From: Bdellovibrio sp.
Lineage (GTDB): Bacteria; Bdellovibrionota; UBA1018
DNA length: 7,237 nucleotides
NCBI GenBank assembly: GCA_016213345.1
Contig: JACRAO010000202.1
Span: 1-7,237, forward strand
Direction of reading: 5' to 3'
The position numbers were made by a program, and so were the translations under genes. The notes beneath the pieces are model-generated. The model was not told the DNA's origin, ran no database searches, and was given only the letters and a program-made list of their open reading frames with translations. Below are positions 1 through 6,380 of the stretch, piece after piece. Numbering within the stretch: position 1 is the first letter of the stretch; every line of letters starts with the position of its first letter.

Positions 1-224
1 TCCAGACCTTCGATTGCTTTTAGATCAAAATTATGTCCATGAAAATCTCTACCAAAATAATTTAATGTGGGTGGTTTTTCATGACACATTATGCATTTAT
101 GCAAAGTCTTTGCGTCTGGATAAGTGGACTTAAGAAGTTTAAAAAAAACCATATTTGCATGACTAGTTAATGCAAAAGCCAAGCCTATCGTTCCAATACT
201 TAAATAATACATAACATTTTTCAT
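1..224 (-). CDS. Secreted c-type cytochrome, 5' part (runs off the left edge)
   Basis: Translating the minus strand from ATG at 224-222 gives 74 open codons to the window edge with no stop, so this is the N-terminal part of a longer gene. Residues 1-23 look like a Sec signal peptide: basic start MKN, hydrophobic core, then a SHA-N type cleavage site. Residues around 44-48 read C-I-M-C-H, the CxxCH haem c attachment motif, in the context HKCIMCHEKPPTLNYFGRDF. The 'LNxFGRDF' stretch shortly after the haem motif resembles small periplasmic cytochromes in which an Asn-x-(Tyr/Phe)-Gly follows CxxCH. The protein should be exported and given haem in the periplasm; whether it has more haems cannot be seen. 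A good Shine-Dalgarno (AGGGGA at 236-231) lies 6 nt before the ATG and supports this start. Electron-transfer partner unknown. A chance CxxCH is possible, but signal peptide plus motif plus ribosome site make a cytochrome likely. Confidence 0.8.
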   Translation of the reverse strand, partial: MKNVMYYLSIGTIGLAFALTSHANMVFFKLLKSTYPDAKTLHKCIMCHEKPPTLNYFGRDFHGHNFDLKAIEGL

Positions 225-350
225 ATCTTTTCCCCTTTTATTGACATTGAGACTACAATTCCCAATAAAGTGACTTTCTAGCCTCTTTGTGATTTTGTTT
301 AGATCAATAATCCCCTATACAAATGTTTCTAGCAATTTCTGGGCCAGAGA

Positions 351-1382
351 TTATGAATTTTGTTCTTGTGTTAAAATTTCGATTAAGCTTATAAAAATAC
401 CAGCCAAAATGGGGCCTAAAAAAATTCCAGTAAAACCAAGCGCTTGAAGACCTCCAAAAGCAGCAATAAATCCTAACAATGGGTGTAAATTGCCAGCGCC
501 TTTTAGAACAACTGGTCGAATTAGATTATCTAAGACACTGACAATGATAGCCATGATCAATAAAACTAGTCCTGGGACTTTATTTCCGACAAGAATTTGA
601 TAGATTGCTATTCCAAAAGTCACAGGCATGGATCCAATTAGTGGAATAAACGAAAACAAAAATATTACAAAACCAATCAGAGCAAAATTAGCAACACCTG
701 CAAACATACATGTTGTTGTAAATACAACGGACTGCACAAAACCAGAAATGACAGCAGCCAAAATCACTGAACGGCACATAACTGCTACGTTTTTCATAAA
801 AACCGCCGTCTGGTTAGTATTAAAAAAAGAATGCCTGTACATAAAAAATATTAATTTTCTGCCATCTAATAAAAAAAAGTAAAAACTCAAAACCATAATC
901 ACTATGGACATCATCCAATATGGAAGCTGTGTAACAAAATTACCTAAAATATTGGCACTCTTTAAACCAATGGTCAGGGCAGATTTTTTTATCATTGTCA
1001 AAAGATCAGCATGTTGTAGTGGAAACACAGAAGTAATGCGCTCAATCAATGTTTGAACTCCTTGTGAATTTATAAGATTTTCGATTAATTCCCCTCCTTG
1101 TTCGATAGATGTGCCATTAGAGTTCAAATGACTAAGTTGTTCTAATCCTGACTGAACACCCCAAAGAATTAAAAGCACAAAAGGCAAAAGACCTAAAAGA
1201 GAAACACACGAGCTAATCAACGTGGCTGCCAATAAACTTGGAAATTTTTTTTTCTCTAAATATTCTTGTAATGGAAAAAATAAAATCGCAAATACGGTTC
1301 CCATACATACTGGTACCAGCAGTGAAGAACAAATATAGAGAAAAAAACCAAAGACAAAAAATATAAAAACTATGCGTCCCAT
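351..1382 (-). CDS. AI-2E family membrane transporter
   Basis: A 343-residue, very hydrophobic protein that fits the AI-2E transporter family (PF01594; includes TqsA, YdiK, PerM) in length and layout. Membrane segments are visible at about residues 3-22, 23-38 and 50-75. A soluble polar stretch (about 78-145) follows, then segments near 153-172, 203-227, 231-260, 266-284 and 302-335. Family-like stretches are FIPLIGSMPV (245-254), DNLIRPVVLKG (285-295) and the Gly-rich end with LGFIAAFGG and FLGPILAG. It acts in the inner membrane. Characterised members export autoinducer-2 or other small molecules or act as Na+/H+ antiporters, so the substrate cannot be named. Start ATG 1382-1380 gives a complete first helix, but no clear Shine-Dalgarno precedes it. 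It is followed by the cytochrome gene on the same strand after 126 bases without an obvious terminator, so read-through is possible. The coding strand has an A9 run at 1253-1245 (Glu-Lys-Lys-Lys), intact here. Confidence 0.9.
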   Translation of the reverse strand: MGRIVFIFFVFGFFLYICSSLLVPVCMGTVFAILFFPLQEYLEKKKFPSLLAATLISSCVSLLGLLPFVLLILWGVQSGLEQLSHLNSNGTSIEQGGELIENLINSQGVQTLIERITSVFPLQHADLLTMIKKSALTIGLKSANILGNFVTQLPYWMMSIVIMVLSFYFFLLDGRKLIFFMYRHSFFNTNQTAVFMKNVAVMCRSVILAAVISGFVQSVVFTTTCMFAGVANFALIGFVIFLFSFIPLIGSMPVTFGIAIYQILVGNKVPGLVLLIMAIIVSVLDNLIRPVVLKGAGNLHPLLGFIAAFGGLQALGFTGIFLGPILAGIFISLIEILTQEQNS

Positions 1383-1415
1383 AATACTTTACTTAACACA
1401 TTAGACCACTTTCAT

Positions 1416-1443
1416 ATAATATATCTTTCGTCAATCTAACCAA
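1416..1443 (-). promoter_or_regulatory. Candidate sigma70-like promoter for the AI-2E gene
   Basis: On the minus strand TTGGTT (1443-1438) and TATTAT (1421-1416) are separated by 16 bases. Transcription would start near 1409, about 27 nt before the ATG at 1382. The surrounding AT-rich sequence offers other -10-like hexamers, so the exact boxes are uncertain. Confidence 0.4.
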
Positions 1444-1448
1444 TGACT

Positions 1449-1478
1449 TTGAATTAGCGTTTACTCATAAATTATCAT
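1449..1478 (+). promoter_or_regulatory. Candidate sigma70-like promoter for rmuC
   Basis: TTGAAT (1449-1454) is followed after 18 bases by TATCAT (1473-1478), with an overlapping alternative TATATT at 1478-1483. Transcription would start about 20-25 nt before the rmuC ATG, leaving room for its ribosome site. The boxes match the consensus only partly. Confidence 0.4.
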
Positions 1479-1507
1479 ATATTATTCACTACAAGAAAGG
1501 TAAGTAT

Positions 1508-2677
1508 ATGGATTTTTGGATAAGTATTTTAGTGTTAGGATGTGGGATTTTGTTTTTAGTTTTAGGGTTTTTAAAACAAAAATCGCTTCAAAAACAAATT
1601 GGTGTATTGTTCTTAGAAAAAATGGCCCTCTTACAATCAGATATCAAAGAAACCCTCACTCAACGTCTTAGTACTTCGTTTTTAGAAACCCAAGAAAGAT
1701 TAGAGCGCTCTCTCGCGCAAAACAGATTAGAACTACAAAATGGGCTTTTAAAAACCACACAGGCTTTAGAAATAAAATTTCAATCACTAGAAAATCAAGT
1801 CGGACTGAAACTGGAAAATATTGGCAAAAAAGTAGAAACAAAACTCGAAGAAAACTTAAAAGAAGGCTTTAAACATTTCGAAAAAGTGCAATTCTACCTA
1901 AAAGAAGCAGAACTCAAGCTTGCGTCATTAAATACAGTTGGGCAATCTATTTCTGATCTAAATAATTTACTAAAACTTCCACACCTAAGAGGAGGCTTTG
2001 GTGAAGCCGCGCTAGAAAGACTTTTATCTGATTTTTTACCTATGGGGTCTTTTGAGCTGCAATATGCCTTAGATCCAAATGAGTTAGAGCGTGTTGATGC
2101 AATTGTTAGATTAGCTACTCAAATTTTACCAATCGATAGTAAATTTCCACGAGACCAGGTGCTCCCTCTTTTTGAGACAGATGACCCTGCACTTTTAGAA
2201 AATGCCAGAAAAGCACTCTCTGATTTTGTGAAAATTCAATCCCGCTCGATAGCAAAAAAATATATCAGACCAGATCTAGGAACCACGGATATGGCTTTGT
2301 TATTTTTACCAAGTGAAACGTTGTATTTTGAAGTCATACGAAATGGAAAACTTTTTGAAGAAATGTGTAAACTCAATGTCTATCCAGTTTCTCCAAATAC
2401 TTTAGCCATGGGTCTTCGCTCCGTATCGATTGCTCAGGATTATTACACAATGTCCAAAGGAGTAGAAAAAACGATCGAAGACTTAAATAAAACTCGCCGT
2501 CACTTTGAACACTTCGAAAAACGATTCGAAGAAGTAGGTAAAGGCCTAAAACGCGCACAAGACGCATTTGAAACCGCACATGTACACTTGGGTCATTATG
2601 AAAGCAGTATTTATCGCTTAACTGGCGAAGAGCGCACAGAGAGCCCAGAACTGTCTATCCCAGAGGGCAACGCATAA
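1508..2677 (+). CDS. rmuC: DNA recombination protein RmuC homologue
   Basis: A 389-residue protein with the RmuC layout (PF02646). It has an N-terminal membrane anchor (about 4-22), a long Glu/Lys/Leu-rich coiled coil (about 25-135), then the conserved nuclease-like domain (about 150-365). Family motifs seen: LRGGFGEAALERLL (160-173, the RGxxGE block), LPIDSKFP (207-214), GTTDMALLFLPSE (258-270) and VSPNTL (294-299). In E. coli RmuC limits recombination at inverted repeats and is predicted to belong to the restriction-endonuclease-like superfamily; its biochemical activity is not firmly established. It is somewhat shorter than the E. coli protein, with a shorter coiled coil and tail. Start ATG 1508 is supported by GAAAGG at 1495-1500, 7 nt upstream, and puts the anchor at the very N-terminus. 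It stands alone, divergent from the AI-2E gene and convergent with the M20 peptidase, whose stop codon begins after a one-base gap. Confidence 0.93.
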   Translation: MDFWISILVLGCGILFLVLGFLKQKSLQKQIGVLFLEKMALLQSDIKETLTQRLSTSFLETQERLERSLAQNRLELQNGLLKTTQALEIKFQSLENQVGLKLENIGKKVETKLEENLKEGFKHFEKVQFYLKEAELKLASLNTVGQSISDLNNLLKLPHLRGGFGEAALERLLSDFLPMGSFELQYALDPNELERVDAIVRLATQILPIDSKFPRDQVLPLFETDDPALLENARKALSDFVKIQSRSIAKKYIRPDLGTTDMALLFLPSETLYFEVIRNGKLFEEMCKLNVYPVSPNTLAMGLRSVSIAQDYYTMSKGVEKTIEDLNKTRRHFEHFEKRFEEVGKGLKRAQDAFETAHVHLGHYESSIYRLTGEERTESPELSIPEGNA

Positions 2678-2695
2678 GCTATCTTTTTGAAAGCT
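2677..2695. other. Small hairpin over the rmuC/M20 stop-codon junction
   Basis: AGCT (2677-2680) pairs with AGCT (2692-2695). After one mismatch, two more base pairs close a 5-nt loop. The element spans the last base of the rmuC stop and the whole stop codon of the convergent M20 gene. No T-run follows on either strand, so it is at best a weak bidirectional terminator and may be chance. Confidence 0.2.
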
Positions 2696-4067
2696 CAGAA
2701 AACATGTATATCTGGCTCAAACATGCCTTTTTGAAATCACTCAGGAGTAAACTCTCATTTTCGCCGTGGGCATTAGTGTATGGATCTTCGGCTCCAACAA
2801 GCAAAGCCGGAACATTGCCTAAAGTTTCTGTCAACGGTGCAACAAAAGGAATACTGCCTCCCATGCCCAACTTAAATGGCTTAACTCCATAGCCCTTCTC
2901 AAGCGCATTAAGCGCGACGTTAAAAATTGGGGCGCTGGTATCTGTAGACCAAGCTCCCGACGCAGCCTCAACCTTTATGTTAAGCTCAAGTCCCCAAGGA
3001 ACTTGCCGGGCAATATAGTCCTGCAAAAGTTTTAAAACCTTTTCAGGGTCCATATCGGGCACTAAACGGATAGAAACTTTAGCCCATGCACTATCATTAA
3101 TAATATTGCCTGACTGTTTTCGTGATGATGCCTGAATAGCATTAACTGTTATGCTCGGAAAACGCCAAGTTTGTGAAAGAACAGATGGTCCTTCTTTTAA
3201 AAGCTCAACATTTGGCAAAAGTCCAGCTTGCTCACGAAAAGTTTTTTCATTACACGGAATACGATTTAACTCTTCTTGCTCTTTTTTATCAAGCGGACGG
3301 ACTTGTTCTAAAACTCCTGGAATTTTAATTCTGCCCTTTTCGTCAACCAAAGATCCTAGTACTTTACAAAGTGCTATTGCAGAATCAGGAATAGGCCCTC
3401 CCCACACTCCAGAATGAATTGTCTTAGTCAACGCTCTAAGCTCCACTTCCACAGCGACAATGCCCCTTAGTGCAACTGTCAAAGCTGGCACTCCCATATC
3501 AAAATTTCCTGCATCTGTTAAAATCAAGGCATCTGCCTGGAGCAAATCTTTGTAGGTATTAACAAATTCTCTTAAGTGATGACTCCCGATTTCCTCTTCA
3601 CCTTCGATAATCACTTTGACATTAACCGGTAAACTACCAATAGTTTCTAAAAAACTTGAAATAGAAGCAGTGTGGATAACAACACCAGCTTTGTCATCGG
3701 CACTGCCTCTGCCAAAAAGCCTATCACCACCCTGTGCTTTCCTAATACTTGGCTCAAATGCTGGAGACACCCAAACCTCATCTCTCCCTGGAGGCTGCAC
3801 ATCATGGTGAGCATAAAGCAACAAGGTGGGTTTTCCTTTTGCCTTTAACCACTCTCCATAAACATAGGGGTGGGAACCGTTAATTTCTAAAATTCTTACA
3901 TTTTCTAGACCAGATTTTTTTAAAAGAACTTCGACTGCTTTAGCTGATCTTTTGACTTCATCAGGCGAAAACCCGTCAAAACTTACACTAGGAATACGAA
4001 CCAGGGTTTTTAATTCCTCTACATGCTTATTAAAATTAGCTTCAAAATATTGTATAACTTCACGCAT
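2679..4067 (-). CDS. M20-family metallodipeptidase (carnosinase-like)
   Basis: A 462-residue zinc peptidase of family M20 (PF01546 with M20 dimerisation domain PF07687), a usual length for bacterial M20 dipeptidases. Counting from ATG 4067, the di-metal site residues are all visible: H87 and D89 (YAHHDVQPPG), bridging D124 (GRGSADDKAG), catalytic base E158 and ligand E159 (EGEEEIGS), D185 (LTDAGNF) and H434 (NAHGENE). The dimerisation domain follows, with H218 in TIHSGVWGGP, matching the carnosinase HSGxxGG motif; a GMGGSIPF loop comes before the C-terminal ligand. No signal peptide is seen, so it should act in the cytoplasm, hydrolysing short peptides; the exact substrate cannot be read. ATG 4067 is preferred over TTG 4115 or ATG 4088 because GGAGAGGTG lies just upstream, the promoter -10 overlaps the longer reading frame, and homology begins near here (REVIQYFEANF). 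It converges on rmuC and has its own promoter. Confidence 0.92.
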   Translation of the reverse strand: MREVIQYFEANFNKHVEELKTLVRIPSVSFDGFSPDEVKRSAKAVEVLLKKSGLENVRILEINGSHPYVYGEWLKAKGKPTLLLYAHHDVQPPGRDEVWVSPAFEPSIRKAQGGDRLFGRGSADDKAGVVIHTASISSFLETIGSLPVNVKVIIEGEEEIGSHHLREFVNTYKDLLQADALILTDAGNFDMGVPALTVALRGIVAVEVELRALTKTIHSGVWGGPIPDSAIALCKVLGSLVDEKGRIKIPGVLEQVRPLDKKEQEELNRIPCNEKTFREQAGLLPNVELLKEGPSVLSQTWRFPSITVNAIQASSRKQSGNIINDSAWAKVSIRLVPDMDPEKVLKLLQDYIARQVPWGLELNIKVEAASGAWSTDTSAPIFNVALNALEKGYGVKPFKLGMGGSIPFVAPLTETLGNVPALLVGAEDPYTNAHGENESLLLSDFKKACLSQIYMFSELSKR

Positions 4068-4074
4068 AAAAAAA

Positions 4075-4083
4075 CACCTCTCC
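4075..4083 (-). promoter_or_regulatory. Shine-Dalgarno site fixing the M20 peptidase start
   Basis: On the minus strand GGAGAGGTG is followed by seven T residues and then ATG 4067-4065. Both upstream alternative starts (TTG 4115, ATG 4088) lack such a site, so this sequence decides the 462-residue start. Confidence 0.7.
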
Positions 4084-4086
4084 GGC

Positions 4087-4115
4087 ATTTTACATATAGC
4101 TTTGTATATTGACAA
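4087..4115 (-). promoter_or_regulatory. Strong sigma70-like promoter of the M20 peptidase gene
   Basis: On the minus strand TTGTCA (4115-4110), exactly 17 bases, then TAAAAT (4092-4087): five of six consensus matches in each box with ideal spacing. Transcription would start near 4080, leaving a leader of only about 13 nt that contains little more than the ribosome site. Confidence 0.65.
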
Positions 4116-4137
4116 GTTGAAAGAGTTTTAAGAGATT
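4109..4137 (+). promoter_or_regulatory. Possible promoter of the DEDDy gene sharing the -35 region
   Basis: A perfect TTGACA lies at 4109-4114. Seventeen bases on there is only GAGATT (4132-4137), a poor -10. The box overlaps the opposing TTGTCA by five bases, so RNA polymerase could bind in only one direction at a time. If used, the transcript would begin almost at the ATG (4146). Confidence 0.25.
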
Positions 4138-4145
4138 TGCTTTAG

Positions 4146-4775
4146 ATGAAGACACGAATTAAACTAAATCCCACTTATTGGAAACACTCATACTGTATCC
4201 CTTTTTCTGAAGACGTTGTCCCTTCGAGTTTATTTTTAAAACACAAACATTTTTTAGTTTTAGACATTGAGACACAAAAAATAGCTCAAGAAGTAGGTGG
4301 TTGGAGCCACATTGAAAACCTTGGTGTTTCTGTAGCGTGTGCCTATGATAGCAAGTCAGATGAGTTTCTATCATTTTTAGAAAAAGATTTAAAAAATCTT
4401 TTCGATCTTTGCGAAGAAAGACTCGTAGTTGGCTACAATATTAGGGGATTTGACTTGCCAGTTTTGAAGCCCTACGGATTAGATACAAAAAAATTAGATA
4501 CCTTTGATCTCATGATAGATGTAGAAAACCTGACCAGACAGCGATACCTAAAATTAGAAGCTATAGCACGCGGCACATTAGGAGTGGGAAAATTTGCTGA
4601 TGGACTACAAGCCGTGGAGTGGTGGAAAACCGGACAAGTTCAGAAAATCATTGAATACTGCATACAAGATGTGAAAATCACTAGAGATATTTTTCAACAC
4701 GGAAGACACAATGGACATATAAAGATCCAACGCTCTGACGAAAATATCGTGCAAGTTCCCGTGCAGTGGAACTAA
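4146..4775 (+). CDS. DEDDy-type 3'-5' exonuclease / ribonuclease H-like protein
   Basis: A 209-residue stand-alone ribonuclease H-like fold protein, close in type to the YprB/RNase_H_2 exonuclease-like domains (PF13482). The acidic motifs appear in order: ExoI LDIET (D40, E42), ExoII GYNIRGFD (N98, D103) and ExoIII YCIQD (Y171, D175). The YxxxD form of ExoIII marks the DEDDy subclass. All four metal-binding acids are present, so an active Mg2+-dependent exonuclease on DNA or RNA is expected; the polarity and substrate are inferred from the superfamily. Supporting blocks are EVGGWSHIENLGVSVAC (49-65) and DGLQAVEWWKTG (152-163), which I recall as typical of small bacterial proteins of this type. 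No signal peptide or membrane segment, so it is cytoplasmic. The Shine-Dalgarno is weak (AGAGA at 4131-4135), and no other ATG precedes the ExoI motif in frame. A terminator follows. Not an operon partner of either neighbour. Confidence 0.85.
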   Translation: MKTRIKLNPTYWKHSYCIPFSEDVVPSSLFLKHKHFLVLDIETQKIAQEVGGWSHIENLGVSVACAYDSKSDEFLSFLEKDLKNLFDLCEERLVVGYNIRGFDLPVLKPYGLDTKKLDTFDLMIDVENLTRQRYLKLEAIARGTLGVGKFADGLQAVEWWKTGQVQKIIEYCIQDVKITRDIFQHGRHNGHIKIQRSDENIVQVPVQWN

Positions 4776-4850
4776 TAACGCACATGGCCGTGACAGCACT
4801 TAAAAATCAGCGGTAAACTTATCTGTATCCATGGATTGGATGTGTGTGTG

Positions 4851-4871
4851 AAACCCAAGGATGGGTTTTTT
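4851..4871 (+). terminator. Rho-independent terminator after the DEDDy gene
   Basis: AAACCCA (4851-4857) and TGGGTTT (4862-4868) form a 7-bp stem with loop AGGA, followed by three further T residues (six Ts in all at 4866-4871). It lies 76 bases after the plus-strand stop and 19 bases beyond the stop of the convergent lipoprotein gene. The stem is only moderately GC-rich. Confidence 0.6.
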
Positions 4872-4879
4872 CCATCCTT
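4857..4879. other. Alternative hairpin overlapping the terminator
   Basis: AAGGATGG (4857-4864) and CCATCCTT (4872-4879) form a perfect 8-bp stem with a 7-nt loop. It uses bases of the terminator stem, so the two cannot form together. On the minus strand it lies directly after the lipoprotein gene and may serve as that gene's terminator, although only a short T-run follows there. Confidence 0.4.
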
Positions 4880-4889
4880 TAGCAAATTA

Positions 4890-5411
4890 TTACAAATACT
4901 CCAAATAACGACTGACCATCTGACTTACTAAAACAGGCCAGCCCTTTTGCCCACGACAAGCTTTGTATTCCGTAACTACACCCTGTGATCTCACCAATCT
5001 CACATGCACAGGATAAAGACATTCTTGTTGCTCTAGCTTTGCATCTGTAATTTCCTTTTCTAGATTTTTTAATTCATCTCTAACTTGCTCTGTTGTTAGT
5101 GGTGGTTTTTGGTTTTCCTGAGCAGGTAACCGCCCACTCAAAGGTACTTTGTTTTCTTCTGCCCATTTTGGATCTAACAAATTAACTTGCACTGTTCCGG
5201 CTTCACGTGCGTTTACATGCATCACAAACGGCTTAGGCCCAGCCCATTTTTCTCCATATCCGGGATATTCAAAATAAACTTCTACTACAGGTGCTGCTAC
5301 TTTAACCTCTTCTCGGGGTTGTAGAGCTTGTTTTTGAGAATTCCCAAAGCATCCTGCTATAAAAAGCATTAAACTATTAGAAATTAAAATCAATTTTTTT
5401 GTATTTGTCAT
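4890..5411 (-). CDS. Lipoprotein of unknown function, second gene of a two-gene operon
   Basis: A 173-residue protein I do not recognise. Residues 1-20 form a lipoprotein signal peptide (TKK start, hydrophobic core, then F-I-A-G before Cys21), a normal lipobox, so signal peptidase II processing and lipid attachment are expected. After a short linker (22-40) comes a compact region rich in beta-type residues, VVEVYFEYPGYGEKW to VQVNLLDP (42-81). A Pro-rich turn (89-105) and a charged helix or short coiled coil (106-130) follow. The C-terminal part holds Cys131 and Cys152, which could form a disulphide in the periplasm. Phe at +2 gives no Asp retention signal, so the outer membrane is the likely location by the E. 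coli rule. Its ATG overlaps the stop of the upstream gene as ATGA (5411-5408), and a strong Shine-Dalgarno, AAAGGAG, sits about 6 nt before it. The overlap implies translational coupling and a shared role. I name no function. Confidence 0.8.
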   Translation of the reverse strand: MTNTKKLILISNSLMLFIAGCFGNSQKQALQPREEVKVAAPVVEVYFEYPGYGEKWAGPKPFVMHVNAREAGTVQVNLLDPKWAEENKVPLSGRLPAQENQKPPLTTEQVRDELKNLEKEITDAKLEQQECLYPVHVRLVRSQGVVTEYKACRGQKGWPVLVSQMVSRYLEYL

Positions 5412-6310
5412 ATATTGCTCCTTTGCGCAACCTGCTGAGACTTTCTGAAATTAAACTTTAAACAAGAAGAATACAAAGGATCCAAAAATACTGGTAAAAC
5501 GCACCTGGCTGGTACAGCGAGAGCTGCTATCGTGGAGGCTACGGCCCATGTGGCTTCAGCACTATAATCTTTAGATTTTATATTAAAACAACTCAAAAGA
5601 TCATCCCAAATATACTGCATGTTGGGCTGTAGTAGTGACTGAGCAACAAGACGAGCCAACTCAAATCTTGCACTGTCTTGAGATTTTTCGGCTAAAGTTA
5701 CAAACCCACCTCCTACACGTATGAGAGGTTCCCCATGATCACCAAGGCTCCAAACACCAATTCCTCTCCAGCTCAAATCTGGCTCATCTTGAGCAGGTGG
5801 TCTTTGGATACGAGTATTTTTAATTTGTTTTTGTAAAACCAGATAAGTCACACGTGGCAATGTTTTTTCATATTTTTTTAACCAAGATAGCAAATCTGAT
5901 TTTGTCTTATGATATAAACTCATTATATTTTGCCAGTTTTTAGCACTTATATTTATTTTGGCGGGAGCACTACCTTTGTATTCTTTATATGAGCACGCAA
6001 TAGGTTCTTGAGGAGTTTCTAACCTGGATTGTGCAGTTTTTGCTAAATCTTGTAATGCTTTGTGCTCTATTTTTTTATTATTTTTTTTTTCAGGCTCTTC
6101 TTCCGCTTTGTCAGATGCAATTACTCTGGTATCATCCACCTTAACAGGTGCTTCGACTTTTTGTTCAACCGGAAACGAAGCTGTAGTTTCTATATTTTCC
6201 TGATTTGGTTTATGCATCAAATATACAACTAAAACTCCTGCAATTATGATTGCAGGAACAGCAAAATAAAACCATTTTACCTCGCCGCATTTGCCTATTT
6301 TTCGCCACAT
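5408..6310 (-). CDS. Inner-membrane-anchored periplasmic protein of unknown function
   Basis: An unrecognised protein of 300 residues from ATG 6310. A basic N-terminus (WRKIGKCGEVK) precedes one membrane helix (about 13-32), predicting the N-terminus inside and the rest in the periplasm. Next is a flexible linker (about 35-95) rich in Glu, Lys, Val and Pro with a Lys/Asn-rich stretch encoded by an A10 run. A folded region (about 100-300) follows, with SWRGIGVW, LIRVGGGFVTLAE and an Ala-rich segment. Cys106, 241, 270 and 283 are an even set that could form disulphides. An alternative start at 6358 adds 16 residues and has AAGGTGG placed too close to its ATG; 6310 has GGGGAG at a better 9-nt distance, so I prefer it. 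The stop overlaps the start of the lipoprotein gene (ATGA), so the two are co-translated. A TonB-like or secretion-linker role is conceivable from topology only; no signature residues support one. Confidence 0.75.
   Translation of the reverse strand: MWRKIGKCGEVKWFYFAVPAIIIAGVLVVYLMHKPNQENIETTASFPVEQKVEAPVKVDDTRVIASDKAEEEPEKKNNKKIEHKALQDLAKTAQSRLETPQEPIACSYKEYKGSAPAKINISAKNWQNIMSLYHKTKSDLLSWLKKYEKTLPRVTYLVLQKQIKNTRIQRPPAQDEPDLSWRGIGVWSLGDHGEPLIRVGGGFVTLAEKSQDSARFELARLVAQSLLQPNMQYIWDDLLSCFNIKSKDYSAEATWAVASTIAALAVPARCVLPVFLDPLYSSCLKFNFRKSQQVAQRSNI
6081..6090 (-). repeat. A10 homopolymer inside the inner-membrane protein gene
   Basis: The coding strand has ten consecutive A residues (6090-6081) encoding part of Glu-Lys-Lys-Asn, and a second run of seven A follows shortly after. 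Both other frames close at once: one at TAATAA, the other at TAG. Slippage would therefore leave only the membrane anchor and part of the linker. Confidence 0.8.
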
Positions 6311-6319
6311 ATCAATAAT

Positions 6320-6325
6320 CTCCCC
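6320..6325 (-). promoter_or_regulatory. Shine-Dalgarno site favouring start 6310
   Basis: GGGGAG on the minus strand ends 9 nt before ATG 6310-6308. The competing site for ATG 6358 (AAGGTGG, 6366-6360) ends one base before its ATG, tighter than usual. Use of both starts is possible. Confidence 0.5.
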
Positions 6326-6380
6326 TTTGATACTCATGATACTCAGCAAGGTATACATTCCACCTTGCGTTCATACATAA

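Noticed and set aside
338..348. Palindrome TCTGGGCCAGA just after the AI-2E stop as a terminator
   Set aside because: The arms leave no proper loop and no T-run follows on the minus strand.
628..882. Plus-strand open frame opposite the AI-2E gene
   Set aside because: It lies wholly inside a well-supported transporter gene on the other strand and lacks a domain or signal. The same holds for the antisense frames inside rmuC, the M20 peptidase and the DEDDy gene.
1508..4775. RmuC and a DEDDy nuclease near each other as a possible defence or DNA-processing island
   Set aside because: They are separated by a convergent peptidase gene, have their own promoters, and there are no mobility genes or known defence partners nearby.
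4827..4850. Palindrome ATCCATGGAT and a short TG repeat
   Set aside because: Ten bases of symmetry and five TG units are compatible with chance, and they have no clear place relative to promoter or ribosome sites.
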